Origin: Vibrio metschnikovii CIP 69.14
Lineage (GTDB): Bacteria > Pseudomonadota > Gammaproteobacteria > Enterobacterales > Vibrionaceae
Assembly: GCF_000176155.1 (NCBI RefSeq)
Contig: NZ_ACZO01000003.1
Span: forward strand, 1-64,000
Length of the DNA: 64,000 nt
Reading direction: 5' to 3'
Positions 63,205 to 64,000 of this stretch are shown in pieces. The number at the start of each line of letters is the position of its first letter. Position 1 is the first letter of the stretch. The notes beneath the pieces are model-generated. The model saw only the letters and a program-made list of their open reading frames with translations, was not told where the DNA came from and did not search any database. Made by a program: the position numbers and the translations under genes.

Positions 63205-63437
63205 ACCGCCTCTATCTTAGCTAATGTTCGATAGCATCGAGAGTTCGAGAAACTTTGTGTTGAAAATCAGCACAAGCATTAGCTACTTTTTCATATCACT
63301 TGGCTACGAGCCGGCAATCTAGCTTTCGCTCTATTTTCAATGTCTTTTGCTTTTCTAGATAGCTGACGCAGCTTACGCCTGAGGTTCTTCTCAGCGTGTT
63401 TTACAAATCTTGGATTAGCTATATTTCTGACCTTTGG
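63205..63437 (-). pseudogene. IS605-type TnpB relic
   Basis: Minus-strand codons read NIANPRFVKHAEKNLRRKLR followed by QLSRKAKDIENRAKARL, and after frame breaks KVANACADFQHKVSRTL. These are the central lysine/arginine-rich blocks of TnpB proteins (the RNA-guided nucleases of IS605 elements). Both ends are missing; the upstream side is cut by IS5 copy 3 at 63438. Confidence 0.7.
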
Positions 63438-64000
63438 GGCTTTGTTGCGTAATTCGAGGGAACTAAATCAGAAGGTTGCGATCTGATCGGCTAAGTAAGT
63501 TAATCATCCTAGTCTCATGCCGAAACCTCGCTACAAAACAACGAACTGGAAACAGTACAACAAAGCCTTAATCAACCGCGGTTCACTCACTTTCTGGATT
63601 GATGAAGAAGCCATTCGCCAGTGGAAGCAGAGCAAACAAAATAAACGAGGTAGACCTCGTCAGTTCAGCGACTTAGCCATTACTACTGCGCTTATGGTGA
63701 AACGAGTTTTCTCAATGCCGTTGAGAGCATTGCAAGGGTTTATCGATTCTGTTTTTTCATTGGCTAACGTCCCTATAGTCTGCCCACATTACAGTTGTAT
63801 CAGTCGAAGAGCTAAGCAAGTCGAGGTTTCATTTAAACCAAAGAGTAGAGGCGCAATACAGCATCTAGCTATTGATGCAACAGGTCTCAAGGTTTATGGC
63901 GAAGGTGAATGGAAGGTCAAGAAGCATGGTACTGACGGGAAGCGTAGAGTCTGGAGAAAGTTGCATTTAGCGGTAGACACCAGCACTCACGAAATCGTCG
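63438..64000 (+). mobile_element. IS5-family element, copy 3 (runs off window end)
   Basis: It begins GGCTTTGTTGCG at 63438 and looks identical to copy 2 (10653 onward) through the window end. The transposase gene starts at 63517. With copies 2 and 3 in the same orientation, the ~52.8 kb between them could be excised or duplicated by homologous recombination. Confidence 0.9.
63517..64000 (+). CDS. IS5-family transposase, N-terminal part
   Basis: 161 codons are visible, the same sequence as the start of the transposase at 10732, including the first catalytic Asp in HLAIDATGLKVYGEGEWK. The rest lies beyond the window. Confidence 0.92.
   Translation, partial: MPKPRYKTTNWKQYNKALINRGSLTFWIDEEAIRQWKQSKQNKRGRPRQFSDLAITTALMVKRVFSMPLRALQGFIDSVFSLANVPIVCPHYSCISRRAKQVEVSFKPKSRGAIQHLAIDATGLKVYGEGEWKVKKHGTDGKRRVWRKLHLAVDTSTHEIV

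Noticed and set aside
1..64000. tRNA, rRNA and riboswitch genes
   Set aside because: None recognised while reading; a cobalamin riboswitch upstream of eutB was looked for at 32091-32306 and no convincing B12 box was seen.

Overview
The window looks like a piece of a large, mosaic, low-GC plasmid (or plasmid-like integrated element) from a Vibrionaceae-type marine gammaproteobacterium. The reasons are a P1-type parA-parB pair with its own operator region, a large iteron array, Vibrio-like starch, maltose and ethanolamine genes, and a very high density of insertion sequences. This assignment comes from reading translations and was not checked by a database search. No complete replication initiator, rRNA or tRNA gene was recognised.

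Layout. 0-3.7 kb: end of a group II intron inside an IS3 start, an IS66 fragment, a chimeric antitoxin-like ORF and a complete IS5-family element. 3.8-9.3 kb: secreted alpha-amylase and the parBA partition operon. 9.3-13.5 kb: WYL regulator, hsdM stub, second IS5 copy, a catB-like gene cut at both ends, and the 3' part of an IS66 element. 13.9-19.3 kb: a complete alpha-glucoside PTS operon (LacI regulator, GH13 glucosidase, EIIBC, EEP-family phosphatase). 19.4-23.1 kb: a group II intron that itself carries an IS110-family element. 23.2-29.5 kb: orphan antitoxin-like genes, a nonsense-mutated integrase and a visibly GC-rich TetR/HlyD/ABC efflux operon with a frameshifted cytochrome c'. This block lies between two 151-bp direct repeats (22965-23115 and 29626-29776), each holding a 43-bp palindrome. 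29.8-33.7 kb: eutC, eutB, an eutR stub and two small unknown genes.

33.9-39.1 kb is an IS graveyard. An IS10-like element was split by an IS1182-like element, which was in turn split by an IS200 element, followed by IS66-like, IS21-relic and IS256 remnants. 39.3-42.5 kb holds decayed genes of a PFGI-1/ICE-type conjugation module and 16 iterons with a 22-20-21 bp rhythm. 42.6-46.1 kb: IS21 (istB intact, istA frameshifted), a second IS10 piece and an ISAs1 relic.

46.3-60.3 kb is a conflict/defence island: a type II Zorya system (zorA, zorB, zorE); a divergent WYL regulator and CoiA-like nuclease/coiled-coil gene; a small HTH gene; an hsdM stub; and a tightly overlapping five-gene operon encoding a dynamin-like GTPase, a two-TM protein, a 1058-aa HerA-like ATPase, an LHH (HNH/endonuclease VII) nuclease toxin and an SMI1/KNR4 immunity protein. 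I do not recognise that operon as a named system; it is the strongest candidate for something undescribed. IS21 copies in the same orientation bracket the island. A tyrosine recombinase (61.9 kb), a TnpB relic and a third IS5 copy running off the window end close the sequence.

Functional links: the secreted amylase would release malto-oligosaccharides that the 14-19 kb operon can import and cleave; parAB maintains the replicon; the island would supply phage defence and possibly interbacterial antagonism; repeated IS copies explain the mosaic and the many truncated genes.
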